Shown: positions 1-10,718 of the stretch, one piece after another | How the letters are laid out: each line of letters opens with the position of its first letter | Position numbering within the stretch: the first letter of the stretch is position 1 | Assembly: GCA_946122785.1 (NCBI GenBank) | Contig: CAMGYJ010000009.1 | Coordinates: 24,959,633-25,023,632 of the forward strand | Length of the DNA: 64,000 nucleotides | Reading direction: 5' to 3' | DNA from: Linum tenue | Lineage: Eukaryota; Streptophyta; Magnoliopsida; Malpighiales; Linaceae | Translations under genes and position numbers: made by a program | Notes under the pieces: generated by a model | What the model saw: only the letters and a program-made list of their open reading frames with translations | The model's database searches: none | Told to the model about the DNA's origin: nothing

Positions 1-250
1 CAACTGCATACCATATGGTATATTCTTCGTTTTTAATTCATTTTTTAAAATGTTTGCACAGAAGGGACGAGTTCATCATGATATAGTGGATCTACAAATT
101 TCTGGGTGAACAAATTACAGGACCAAAAAATACCACACAATACCATACAATACCACCCTGGTACGGGGTGGTATCTTGTAGTACACAATGTTAAAAGTCG
201 TAAATGAAAGTTAATATACTTCTACTATCATGTATTCAATCATCCTACAG
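1..250 (+). repeat. Dispersed repeat, copy 1 (partner at 18781-19030)
   Basis: About 250 bases match 18781-19030 almost base for base, with a few substitutions. Both begin CAACTGCATA and contain short palindromic blocks around TACCACC...GGTGGTA. The match fades at about 250. It is non-coding and its family is unknown. A more diverged stretch of the same kind (GCACAGA...ACGAGTTCATC) also lies at about 18695-18720, so the unit is probably a common dispersed repeat and not a segmental duplication. Confidence 0.8.
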
Positions 251-543
251 TCTTGGTTATTTCATACCACCATGGTACGCTTTTCAAACCATAGGTATGC
301 TCTTATTTCAATACCATAATGGTATAGACTGGTAAAAAATAGCTCAATTTTTTTTGTTCGAAAAATATATCAAAGTGGATATCATTTTGAAGAGCACAAT
401 TAATCTGATCTAACTGTGCAAAAAAATTAAATTTCGATTTAAAATGATTGAGAAATCGTTCGTCAAAGATTAAGGAGAGAAAAATTAAAGGCTTTTCAGG
501 AGAGAGAGGAATGCTGATGTCATGCTGATGTGGACGAGTTACT
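251..543. other. AT-rich flank up to the target site of the Tat element
   Basis: No gene is seen here. The last five bases (539-543, TTACT) are the left copy of the 5-bp target-site duplication of the retrotransposon that follows. Confidence 0.6.
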
Positions 544-1101
544 TGTTTGAACCTAACTGAGTGTAGGAGTGAGGTTCGAGTGAGTTTGGGTCAAGAAGAA
601 ACGCAAGCGTCGGGTTTGATCGGAGGGATAAGAATTAGAGGGTTGAGCGAGAGTGAGAATCAGAATTTTAGAAAGAGAAGTAGTTGCAATAGAGTGAGAA
701 TGGCGAAAAATGCGATCCCCTCACTCACCGTAGTAAATGCCATATTTATAGGCTTCATGGTGGTGGGTGAGTGGTTGACTCAAGAGGGGATACAATGATG
801 TGACTACTGGCATACTAAGGATTTTAGGCCATCCCTCTACCCAGGACATGTCAGAGACCTGTCCATGGCCCTGATGTGACTACCCGCTGGGGGGGAAAGC
901 TGCGCTTCTCTCATCCTCTGATTTGGCCTACGCTTGTCCTCTCTTAGCGCATGTAATTCATTCCGCGCTTAAGCTCTTTGCGCCAAGACGTGGTTAGCTA
1001 TGATGAGGCGGCGCGCTCGGGGTCCTCGAGCCGCCGCGTCGGGGTCTATTTAGTTGCGCCCGGTTCCTTGGCGTGGTTAGGCCCGAGTCCTATGCCCAAC
1101 A
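544..1101 (-). repeat. Left LTR (3' LTR of the Tat element)
   Basis: 558 bases. On the - strand it starts TGTTGGGCAT and ends TTCAAACA. It is about 99% identical to 10719-11275; I see two substitutions and one single-base length difference in a G run. Confidence 0.95.
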
Positions 1102-1118
1102 ATTGCCCCCCATCAGGG
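1102..1118 (-). promoter_or_regulatory. Polypurine tract of the Tat element
   Basis: On - the bases immediately before the 3' LTR read TGATGGGGGGCAAT, a G-rich purine stretch at the position where plus-strand DNA synthesis is primed. Confidence 0.65.
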
Positions 1119-1738
1119 GGTGTTTTGTGAACGCCCCCTGTTTGGACTTCTTCTTGACAGACTCGGGCCGTTGTGATCTTCGTGGGGCGGGTCTTTTGGG
1201 CCTATTCCGCTTGTAGCAATTGGTTGGCGCCTACGTGCGCGATAATATGGACCGGTGTCACCTTGCACTGATGGCATGCGCTGTCGCGCTCGTTGTTGGG
1301 CTTCGTTCGCTGCGCGCATCCTCCAGCGTTTGAGGATTAGTCATGATGCGCGTACGGGGTCGTTTTCTTCGCGCGCGTTACACTGACGGCATGCGCTTGC
1401 GCGCTCGTTGTTGGGCTTTGTTCGCTGTGCGTGATTCTAGCGCGCGATACTCGGCGATGCACGCATGGGGTTGTTTTCCTTTCGTGGCGCGATGCGTGTT
1501 TTTCTTTTCCTCGCGGGTATGTCATGCCCCCCAGGCGGTGCGCGGCACTTGTGGCGTCGCCGACTAAAGCCTATGATCGTAGGTATCCACGTGTCCTTGT
1601 GTGGTTAGGCTACTTGGGCGGGGATTTTTTGAATTTCGAAAAGATTTGGTGGGATCTGACGGTTACGGATCCCTATGTGGCTTTAACCTTTCGCCTTCCG
1701 CTGGCCGACTTTGGCCCTTCGCTTTCCCCCTGCTCAAC

Positions 1739-1746
1739 TATAAATA
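1739..1746 (+). promoter_or_regulatory. TATA box of the antisense gene
   Basis: TATAAATA stands alone in a GC-rich stretch about 165 bases upstream of the ATG at 1910. That spacing suits a core promoter with a 5' leader of about 135 bases. It implies that the antisense gene has its own promoter inside the retrotransposon. Confidence 0.6.
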
Positions 1747-1909
1747 TAAGATTGTTTCGGAGAGGAGGGCTCACTTGTTTCCTCCGATTATAGCCTCACT
1801 TTCCTTTCCCTGAGATTTCCCTCTTCCTTCACTTTCCTTTCTTGAGATTCCTCTCCTCCTTCTGCAACCTCAATCCTCTTCTGCTGTTGTTCAATTTCAA
1901 GTCAATATC

Positions 1910-4582
1910 ATGTCAAGCATCAACAACCAGGAGGCCGAGGTCGTACAAGGCGAAGAAGGTAATTTCTCCCCTCTCTCGCACACTTCTTCTGACCATTCCG
2001 GTGATGGGAATGGTGGTTCTGGGGATTGGAATGGCGGATCTGACGGCGGAGACGGCAGCGGTGACGGTGGAATTCCGGCGACGCCGACGTTCGACGCTAG
2101 GTCGGGCGATGGGGCCGGGAGCTCTTCTGATGTGGGTATATTCGCTTCCGGGAGTGGGGAGGCGATGCGGCCAGCTCGGGGGGTACTGATCATCCGGCGT
2201 AATCAGGATGGTAGACCGGTCGTCGGCGATGAAGCGGCCGACGATGAAGTCGCCGACGATGAAGTTGCCGACGATGAAGTCGGTGTCGATGATGACGTCG
2301 CCGACGAGATGGCGCAAGGGGATTTTGGTGCGCAATTCGCACCGCGCGCCGTCGAGCGTGTTACCGAGGCCATGGCCCGCTTGGGGCCGCAAGGTGTTGG
2401 CGCTACGTACCGCGTGATCGAGTGGGCCGAGATGTGGGGTGACCAGCCGGCGCCGTCTGACAACCTCAAGCGTGGACCCGAGCACTCCTCGACATATGAC
2501 GTGGATGATGTGGAGGAGTTGGTTCGCGGACTGGGCTTGCCCCCCAACTGGGAGTACGCTGCTCCGTCGGTGCGCAGCATGGTGGGGAATTGCCCCCCTG
2601 GGTGGTTCGGAGTATACGCGGAATACTGGGTGATGGGGTTCAAGTTCCCCATCGACCCGTTGTTGTGTGCCATATACGACCGCCTCAAGTGCTCCGTCGG
2701 TCGGCTCTCCCCATCGGTCATCATGCACGCGAGTTGCCTCCGCCTCGCGTGCAAAAGGCTTAACATCGAGCCCACCTATGGCCTATTTAGGAAGATGTAC
2801 AAAATCAAGGAAGCCAAGAAGCGGAGCGACTGCCTTTCCATCCAGCGTCGCGACAACCGCCCCGATGGCTTTGTGTACGGCTCGCCCAAGTTGAAGAAGA
2901 CTTGGTTCGGGCAATTTTTCTACGTTAAACCCACTCCCGGGGAATGGGCGAGCGGGTCAATGGAGGAGCCCACCTCCTGGAAGAAGGGCAGTATAGCCGG
3001 GTTCGAGTCGGACGTCGGCCACTACGACGGGCTCAACGATGAGTATGAGGCTTGCATGCCTCATCGCATGAATTTATACAAGCGGGGTGTCCGCGAAGCC
3101 TGCTTGGAAGAGCTATTTGGGGATGGTTAGTTATATTTCCTTTCCTTTGTATTCTCTCTTATTAATCGCTCTCTTACGATTTATTGGCGCAGGTGTTGAC
3201 TTCTCCACCCTTGTGAGTATGATGTCGGTGGACGATGTCGCGCCGCGTGCCGACAAGAAGAAGAAGAAGGTTGGCGCGGCGCCAAAGGCTTCAAAGCGGA
3301 AGGAGATCGAACAGCCGCAGCCGCAAGCTGTCGAGAGGCCCCGCAAGACCATTCGTATAGCGGAGCCAACTGCTGAGGTAACGAAGCAACCGCCCGCGGC
3401 GCAGCAGTTGTCTGCCGCGCAACAGCTATCCTTGGCGCTTTCGGAGCCCGAGGCGACAGTGAGCCGGCCCGCTCGTCGAGGTGGGAATGGGGCTGGCAGC
3501 TCATCCGGGACAACCGTTCAGCAAAGGTTGCCCGAGATGACTGGGTTTGGGGGGACTTCCACCACTGCTGCCCCCGCCAGTGCTGTGCCTGCCACCGCCG
3601 GCGTGCAGCAAGTCCGTGACGTGCGGATTCACACCGCGGCGGCGTGTAACTTGGTGTCTGCCAACCATGCTCTCCGGGCGATTGGGCCCGTTCTCAATGT
3701 TCCGCCGCGGGTGGAAAAGACAGACCCTCTTCATGACCTGGCGCAGATTCACTTCGCGGTAAGACTGGGTTTATTTTCCTACTCTTTTCTTTCCGTCTTC
3801 TCTTTTTGCTAAGGCTCGTGGCGTTGTAGGGTTTGTCGGCAACTTTCCGAGCTCAGCAGGAGCGCGCCTCGCTGCGCGCCAAGATGAAGGCTAACGAGGC
3901 GCAAATCGTCCAGGTGGAAGGGAAGGTGCTCGGCGCGAACAATCGTGCTGACCTGGCGACAACTAAGGCCAATGAGGCGCTGGAGTCGCTCGGCGTTTTG
4001 CAGAGCCAACTAGCCGCCGATGTGGAAGCGGCCAAAGAGCAGGTGCGGACCGAAGAGCGCTCCGCCATCCGGGAACAGGTGGAAGTCTCTTTTTCTGAGA
4101 GGTTGCGCAAAGCTCGCGAAGAATTTCAGAAGGAGAAGGACGACCTTGTTCGCCTTCATACCGTCGCGAAGGCCGAGGCCGTTCGCGTAGCTGAAGTTGC
4201 GGCCGTCCGCCAGTTCAAGTCCTCCCAATCTTTCCGGAAGATCATGGCGGATGCCATGACCAAGGCCGTGATAGCGGTCGGTAAGAAGGTTCGCCCCGAG
4301 AATCCAGGGATGCACTGGGATACTCGCGAGATGGTTCAGCATGTCAAAGTGTGGATCGGCGAGAAGCGTCCTTTGGATTCCGACTCCGAATCCGAGGAAG
4401 AGGAGGAGGAAGAGGCGGAGCGCCGGGAGGAGGTAAAGCGTCCAGCTGGGGAGGAGGTTTCGGGCGCCAGGAGGGATGGCGAAGTAGCTGATGAAGACGA
4501 GGAAGACGAGGAGGAGGAGCGTCCTTTGTTGCGTCGCAAGTCGAGCAGGGAGGACGAACAGCCCAACACTGGCTCTGCTTAA
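1910..4582 (+). CDS. Antisense accessory protein of the Tat element (three exons, 844 aa, putative gypsy-type transposon domain)
   Basis: Three exons join in frame: 1910-3125, 3193-3758 and 3830-4582. Both introns are short (67 and 71 bases) and GT-AG, and the product is 844 aa with no internal stop. Residues 1-190 are Gly/Asp-rich and acidic. Residues about 195-350 resemble the plant 'putative gypsy type transposon' domain (PF04195), with conserved-looking spots such as GWFGVYAEYW, FPIDPLL and WFGQFFYV. Exon 2 opens with a Lys-rich, nuclear-signal-like stretch and then low-complexity Ala/Gln/Pro sequence. Exon 3 is a long heptad-rich coiled coil ending in a Glu/Asp-rich tail. It lies between integrase and the 3' LTR, antisense to gag-pol. 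Antisense extra ORFs are known in Tat-lineage elements. The function is unknown. It is intact while gag-pol is not. Confidence 0.8.
2237..2281 (+). repeat. 15-bp coding minisatellite
   Basis: Three tandem 15-base units (GCCGACGATGAAGTx) inside exon 1 encode ADDEV repeats. The period is a multiple of three, so copy-number change keeps the frame. Degraded further units flank it on both sides. Confidence 0.85.
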
Positions 4583-4889
4583 GTGTTGTTGCGATGGGGT
4601 GTTTTCCAATCGAGCCTTAGCTGTTTTGTTGGCTCCTCGTGCTCTTTTTTTTTTTGTTTTCCTGTGTGTAATTGCGAACAGCGTTATTGCTCCCTCCTTG
4701 ATTATGCCAAGAGGTCCTCGATTGTGTTTGTTTTCTCTCTCTTTTTTTTTTTATCTGACTTGCTCATTGGAACTTTGTGTGCGCTAATGGGCGACGACCA
4801 CCGCTCTTGTTTTGTTTTCTCGCGCCAAGGATGTGCGGACGGCTCCTCTTTTTTTTTTTTTGCGGGTCGAGTGGGCGCGAACTGGGTGA
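4583..4889. other. 3' region of the antisense gene
   Basis: No coding sequence. T-rich runs (for example 4646-4656 and 4742-4752) lie just after the stop of the antisense gene and would form its 3' UTR. Confidence 0.5.
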
Positions 4890-5320
4890 GCGCGGATAGC
4901 GTTGGGCTATCGCTAGCTTTTTGTTCTTTCGAACGAGGCGCGAATAGTGCTGGACTATTGCTAATTTTTGTTCTTTCGAACTGGGCGCGAATAGTGCTGG
5001 ACTATTGCTAATTTTTTGTTCTTTCGAACTGAGCGCGAATAGTGCTGGACTATTGCTAATTTTTTGTTCTTTCGAACTAGGCGCGAATAGTGCTGGACTA
5101 TTGCTAATTTTTTGTTCTTTCGAACTAGGCGCGAATAGTGCTGGACTATTGCTAATTTTTTGTTCTTTCGAACTGAGCGCGAATAGTGCTGGACTATTGC
5201 TAATTTTTTGTTCTTTCGAACTAGGCGCGAATAGTGCTAGACTATTGCTAATTTTTTGTTCTTTCGAACTAGGCGCGAATAGTGCTGGACTATTGCTAAT
5301 TTTTGTTCTTTCGAACCATG
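4890..5320. repeat. 48-bp tandem array, about nine copies, in the Tat element
   Basis: Units start at about 4890 (diverged), 4938, 4985, 5033, 5081, 5129, 5177, 5225 and 5273, so the period is 47-48 bases. Each carries the inverted pair AATAGT/ACTATT and a TTCGAA palindrome. The array lies between the stop of the antisense gene (+) and the stop of integrase (-), so it falls in the 3' ends of both transcription units. Tandem arrays in the 3' untranslated zone of Tat/Ogre elements are a known source of new satellites. Confidence 0.95.
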
Positions 5321-5358
5321 TCCTTTTATTTATTGCGCTATTGCGAACGTGGTACACG

Positions 5359-6489
5359 CTAATCTGCCCGGTGGTATTTCCTTAGATTCTGTGCATTCCA
5401 TGTTCTTGGAATCTTGTTGCCCCCAAACTCGCTGAGTTTGAATGTGTTGGCGCCGACTACTTCGCGGACCAAGTAAGGACCTTCCCATGTCGAGGCGAGC
5501 TTCCCGTGCCTGGGGTTGGGGCGGAAGTTTCGCCGTAGTACTTGGTCGCCAAGGATCAACTTGTCTGGGACCAGCTTTGCGTTGTGGTACTTGGCTACCT
5601 GTTCTTTCATTGCGGCTAGCCTGATGGCTGCCAACTCGCGCCTTTCTTGTGACAACTCGAGTTCTAATAGACGCGCCTCGTCGTTCGCTTCTTCGTTGTA
5701 CTCAGTGATCCGGTAGGTCGGTATTGTTGTTTCGATGGGGATTACCGCGTCAGTGCCATACGTGAGAGCGAAAGGGGTTTCGCCCGTTGCCACCTTGTAT
5801 GTGGTGCGGTGCGCCCATAGCACCGTGTTGAGCTCGTCCGCCCAATTGCCCTTGGCTTCATTCAGGCGGGTGTGGAGGCCGTGCAAGATCGCTTTATTGG
5901 AGGATTCTGCTTGGCCGTTGGCTTGGGGGTAAGCCACCGATGCGAATCTTGCGATGGTTCCTACCCCGTCGCAGAAGTCTATCACTTCCGTGCAATCGAA
6001 TTGCTTCCCATGATCGAAAATGAGTGCATTTGGGACCCCGAAGCGCGACAGGATGTTGTTGCGCAAGAAACGGGTTACCTGTTGCGCCGTAATGGATGTC
6101 AGCGCTTCGGCTTCGATCCACTTGGTGAAGTAGTCTACTGCCACGATTATGTATTTGCGCTTCCCTTTCGCCGTTGGGAAGGGGCCCAAGAGATCGACAC
6201 CCCACTGCGCGAAAGGCCATGGGCTCAAGTTGCCTTGAAGCTCGGTGGTTGGCAAGTGATGTTGGCGTGCGTTGACCTGGCATTTGTGGCATTGGTCAAC
6301 GTAGCTCTTCGTATCCTTCTTGATTCGCGGCCAGTAGTATCCATGCAGGAGGATGGTGCGCTCCATGCTGCGTGGCCCAGCATGCATTGCACACAGCCCC
6401 TCATGTAGTTCACGTACTAAGTTGCGCGCCTCTTCTTGCCCGATGCATTTGAGGTAGACGCCCGAGTATGACCTTCGGAATAGCTCTTC
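5359..6489 (-). pseudogene. Integrase of the Tat element
   Basis: The reading frame runs from the in-frame stop at 6490-6492 to the stop at 5359. An HHCC zinc finger is visible (HEGLCAMHAG at about 6380-6410, then CHKCQ). The catalytic core follows with Asp in WGVDLLGPFP, Asp in IFDHGKQF and Glu in NGQAESSN, the D,D,E triad. The C-terminal part contains STWEGPYLV, the usual GPY/F-like region. There is no chromodomain, as expected for the Tat group. The frame is the same as that of the RNase H segment upstream, so one stop codon alone separates them. Integrase itself looks undamaged but cannot be made from this polyprotein without readthrough. Confidence 0.92.
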
Positions 6490-7504
6490 TTAAATGAGTG
6501 TGCAACGAGCTGCCTTTTGCCTTAGCGTCCAAGCTTGCTTAGGGTCTTCTGGTACTGTCCCATCTTGGAGGTACTTCACAATTGGGTGTCTCCAGTCTTC
6601 GATTGACATGAGCTGGGTTGTATTGATTGCTGCCTCCGGGGAGGTATCTTCTTCTTCTTTTTGGACAGACACGAGACGCGTGGACTCAAAGTCAGTAGCC
6701 GTTGCCAGCTTGGATAATGCGTCAGCGTGCGCATTCTCCTCCCTTGGTATCTGCGCGTACGTTACTGCTTCGAATGTTGTGGCTCTCAGCTTAACGCGTT
6801 CCATATAGTGCGCCAGTGTGTCTTCCTTTGCGTCAAACGCGCCGTTCAGCTGATTGACCGCCAGGGAGGAGTCAGAGAGTACCCGTATCGTTCTTGCCCC
6901 CAAGTCGTGAGCGGCCGTCATCCCCGCCAAGATGGCCTCATACTCCGCGGCGTTGTTTGTTTTCAACGCTCGGAACCTGATTGTGATTTCGTACACCACG
7001 CCAGCAGGTGTGCGCACCACAACCCCTGCCCCGGCGCCATGTTTGCTCGCCGCTCCATCGACGTAGACTTCCCAGACGCCCTCCGGCGTTGTTTCGAGGG
7101 TTACCCCCTCTGCGATGAAGTCTGCTAGGATTTGGGCCTTTATTGCTGGCCTTGGCGCGTATTGAATATCGTATTCCGACAGCTCGACCGCCCATTTGAC
7201 CATGCGCCCCGACACTTCCATCGAGGTTAGAATCTTTTTTAGTGGGAGGTTTGTCAGGACGGTGATTTGGTGCGCTTGGAAGTACGGGCGCAGCTTCTGC
7301 GAAGCGCTTACTAGTGCCAAGGCAGCCTTCTCGATCGAGGAATATCTCGTTTCCGCGCTGACAAGAGTGCGCGAAGTGTAATACACAGGTTGCTCGGTTC
7401 TGCCATCTCTTCGAGATATCAGCACTGCGCTCACGGCCCTTGTTGACACAGCGAGATACAAGAAAAGTTTTTCATTAAGCTTGGGGGCAGTTAGTACAGG
7501 GGGG
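6490..7504 (-). pseudogene. RNase H plus archaeal-type second RNase H of the Tat element
   Basis: The first part (about 7080-7500) is the RT-linked RNase H with AVLISRRDGR and the TRYSSIEKAALAL region. The second part (about 6680-7080) is a separate RNase H starting WEVYVDGAASKHGAG, with NAAEYEAI, LSDSSLAVNQ and HADALSKLA, which supply the Asp/Glu/Asp/Asp catalytic set. A second, archaeal-type RNase H is a known mark of the Tat lineage. The frame is broken from RT by a one-base shift in the G run at 7499-7504 and ends at a stop at 6490-6492, just before integrase. Confidence 0.9.
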
Positions 7505-8936
7505 ATACAAGATACGCCTTTAGCTCTTGGAACGCTGCTTCGCATTCTGTAGACCATGTGAAGCGTGTCCCGTTCTTGAGTGTTTGGAAGAAGGGCGCAC
7601 ACTTGTCGGCGGATCGTGGCATGAATCTCCCCAGTGCCGCTATCTTGCCATTCAGAGATTGGATTTCCAATGCGTTCCGAGGCGCCCGTAGTTGTTGGAC
7701 TGCGGTGATTTGCTTCGGGTCGACCTCTATGCCGCGCTTGGTTATCATGAACCCGAGGAATTTCCCCGCTTCCGCTCCAAAAACGCACTTGAGTGGGTTG
7801 AGGCGAAGGTTGTGCTGACGGAGGGCTTCGAAAGTCTCGCGCAGGTCCTCCAGGTGTGACTTGCCCGCCTTCGTCTTGACAATGAGGTCGTCTACATATG
7901 CCTCGATGTTCCGCCCGATTTGTTGCGAGAAAACCGTGTCAATCATTCTCTGATATGTCGCGCCAGCGTTTTTCAATTCGAACGGCATCCCTACGAAGCA
8001 GAAGTTCCCGAACGGTGTCATGAATGCCGTCTTTTCTTCGTCTTCCACGGACATTGGGATTTGGTGGTATCCGGAGAACATGTCGAGGAAGGACAATGTC
8101 TCATGGTCGGCGGTTGCGTCGATCAGCTGGTCGATACGTGGCAGGGGATAAGGATCTCCTGGGCACACTTTGTTGATCGTGGTGTAGTCGACGCACATTC
8201 GCCAGGCTCCTGACGATTTCTTGACCAAGACCACGTTTGCCAGCCACTTTGGATACTTTACGGGTCGGATCAATCCGGCTGCCAGTAGGCGCGCCACCTC
8301 TTCTTCTATCGCCTTCAGTTTATCGCCCGTGAAGGATATCCGCCCTTGTTGCCTTGGCTCTGCGTTAGCTGGGACTGCAAGGCTATGTTGGGCTACCACC
8401 CTGGGCACTCCTGGCATGTCTTCTGTGCACCACGCGAACAGCTCCTTGTACTCCTTCAGCAGCGTCACGAGTGGCTCGATCGCGTCGCTGCTGACGTGAG
8501 TGGAGATGCGTATCTTCCTGGTCGGCTCGGCGGGATCCAGCGCGACCTCGAAATCAGAATCCATGGACTCCGGTCGGGGTTCTTCCGCCCTTGTGTCGAC
8601 GATGTTGGTTTGTCGAGCCACAACGCGGTCCTCCCATGTCGTCCCCCGTGCTTCTCCAACTCCCCTCTGTGTTGGGAACTTGAGTTTCTGGTGGCACGTC
8701 GACGGGAGGGCCATGAACTTCGCAAGGAAAGGCCGGCCAAGGATGCCGTTGTGTGCCGATTCACAATTGACGATCGTGAACTCTACTTGTTTGGAGACGT
8801 GTGGTTCCTGGTCGCCGATCACCACAGGGAGGGTGATCACTCCAATTACCGGGACTTTGGTTCCGGAGAAACCGACCAGGTTGCCTTGCGCGCGCCTGAT
8901 TAGGCGCGGGTCGATGTCCATTTTGTTAATGGTGCT
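7491..8936 (-). pseudogene. Protease C-half and reverse transcriptase of the Tat element
   Basis: After the in-frame TAG at 8937-8939 the frame continues through the second half of the protease (GILGRPFLAKF at about 8700-8740) and a linker into RT. RT motifs are WRMCVDYTTINK (about 8180-8215), LSFLDMFSGYHQI, TAFMTPFGNFCF and the active site AYVDDLIVKTK (about 7880-7905). The RT core is uninterrupted. At the C-terminal end the frame is lost in a six-base C run (7499-7504 on the reported strand), where the next domain resumes in another frame. Confidence 0.92.
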
Positions 8937-9484
8937 CTAGAAGAGGATGTCAGCCGCGCTACCCCCATCTATCAGGAGGCGGTGGGTCTTGCAGGCGGCA
9001 ATTAGCGCGGTGACAATGAGTGGCTCCTCTGATGGGACTCCTTGTGGGAATTCCGCGTCATCAAAGCTCAGATTGAACTTTGTCGACGCGTCGACGGCCG
9101 CGCACTCCGTCGCGCGCTCGCGCTTGGTTTTCTTCTTGGGACGATCTCCTTCAACCGTCACCACCCCGATTTCTTTGCGCACTACATACGCGCCTGTGTC
9201 ATCGTCGTAATCGGCTTGTGGTGGTGGTGGCGGCGGGTGCTGTGGGGCCTCAACTTGCTCTTTCTTTACGTGAACGAATTCGATTAGCAACCCTCGCCGT
9301 ACGAGGCCCTCTATTTCGTACCTTAGCTCTCGGCAGTCTTCCGTCTGGTGCCCCGTTGCTCTGTGGAACTCACAATGCCTATTTGGATTGCGCATGTAGG
9401 GTTGGGATTTCAACGGGGCAGGCCAATTGAGCTTGTAGCCTTTCTCGCGGAGGACGTGGAACACATTCCTCACGGAGTCATTAA
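8937..9484 (-). pseudogene. Gag C-terminus and protease N-half of the Tat element
   Basis: This frame begins where Gag loses its frame (about 9485) and ends at a TAG at 8937-8939. It includes a probable zinc-finger-like patch, CEFHRATGHQTEDCREL (C-x2-H-x4-H-x4-C spacing), at about 9315-9370. The protease active-site motif LLIDGGSAADILF lies right at its end. The stop falls only two residues after that motif and in frame with what follows, so one nonsense codon cuts the protease. Confidence 0.85.
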
Positions 9485-10669
9485 GGGAGTGTAGGCGTTG
9501 GGTGCGCGCCTGTCTGGCGATCGCCCGCGCTGCGCCTGCTCTGGTGGGGGGGGAGGGATGCGCTTTGGGCCACTGTGCATCTGCAGCAATTGATCTCGTG
9601 GGATTGGGGCTGGAGGCTGACGACGCGCCTGTTCTTCTCGAAGCATTTTTGCTGGTTCGAAGCGCCTGACGGATCCTGCCCCCAGGGTTTCTTCCAACGT
9701 GATTGCCTTTTCGATCTTCATCTCCAACTCTGTGGACAGCGTGACGGGCCTTTTTGCTAACGCCCGCTTGAGCGCCATATTGTTGGTGGCCTCCATGAGG
9801 TGATGGGCGGCTGTTTCGGGGGTAAGGTCGCGGACAACCATTGCTACCCTGGACCATCTGGCGTAGAAAGCTCTCAGGCTTTCTCCATCTTTTTGCCTGA
9901 TATCTATCAGGGCTTTGAGGTGAAGAGGGCGCCGTTTCTGGGACGCGAACTTTGTTGTGAACAGAAGTATGAACTCCTCGAATGAGCGGATGATTCCGTT
10001 CGGGAGGCGGTTGTACCAGTCGAGGCATATGCCGGTGAACGTCGATGGGAAGGTTCTGCACAGCGCGGCGTTTGAGTTGGTTTGGAGTTGCATGCGCAAG
10101 CAGAAGGTGCTTACATGGTCTTCCGGGTCGGTCGTGCCGTTGTATGTTGGGAGGGTGGATGGCGCTCCGGTTAGGTTCTCCGCCATTATTTGCGCGCTCA
10201 ATGGCTGGTGGAGGACCCTTTTAGGCGGGTTGGGTCGGTATTGCGGAGACAGGTGTTGCTCTAAGAAGCTGAGGTCCGCCCGCCCTGGTAGTCCGATTCC
10301 CGGCGCTTCGCATGCGGGGAGTTCTTTTGGCGTGTGTTGGGGTAGCTGGGCTGTCCCCGACGTTTCTCCCAAGGCTTGTTGAGGAGCAACCGCCAAGGCT
10401 TGTTGAGGCGCGGCCGCTGTCGCGTCTATCGTTGGCGCGCCCTCCCTGCTCATCATGAGCGCGATGACTTGGCTCATTTGTTTCTGCATGTCGGCTATGA
10501 CGTTGTTTTGCTTCGTCAACAGCTCCTTCATTTCACTGGATGTCAGCTCGGGCTCCTCTTCTTCGATGAGCACAGCGTTGAGGTTGCTGGCTTCCGCGAA
10601 AGCCCTCGGGTCAGTCATTGCCTTGATCGGCGTGGCTTGGTCAGGTTGGTCGTGGTTGTGCTCTGCCAT
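9470..10669 (-). pseudogene. Gag of the Tat element
   Basis: The ATG at 10669 (MAEHNHDQ) lies 50 bases inside the LTR; the open frame extends further upstream only into the primer-binding site. The body shows the retrotransposon Gag fold region DPEDHVSTFCLRM ... CLDWYNRLP ... FEEFILLFTTKF and a Pro-rich C-terminal part. The frame ends at 9470-9472. About 15 bases earlier, in a GGG run at 9485-9487, the homologous sequence continues in the neighbouring frame, so a single-base loss there is the likely cause. Confidence 0.9.
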
Positions 10670-10697
10670 TGGTGGATTTTCTTTAGCGTTTCTTCTC

Positions 10698-10718
10698 GGC
10701 CCCACGGTGGGCGCCAAT
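10698..10718 (-). promoter_or_regulatory. Primer-binding site of the Tat element
   Basis: Just inside the 5' LTR on - the sequence reads ATTGGCGCCCACCGTGGGG. TGG one or two bases from the LTR followed by a tRNA-like GC-rich stretch is the usual primer-binding-site position and shape. I cannot assign the tRNA with certainty. Confidence 0.7.

Noticed and set aside
1913..2775. Minus-strand frames of 271 and 190 aa
   Set aside because: Shadows of exon 1 of the antisense gene in GC-rich, codon-biased DNA; composition is Arg/Pro/Ser-rich without any domain.
4764..5385. Long open frames on both strands (197 and 126 aa) of repeating FCSFELGANSAGLLLI-type peptides
   Set aside because: They arise from the 48-bp tandem array, whose period is a multiple of three and lacks stops. 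Both strands are open, no domain is present, and the location is the 3' ends of two transcription units.
5872..6408. Plus-strand 178-aa frame over integrase
   Set aside because: Shadow of the integrase frame on the opposite strand.
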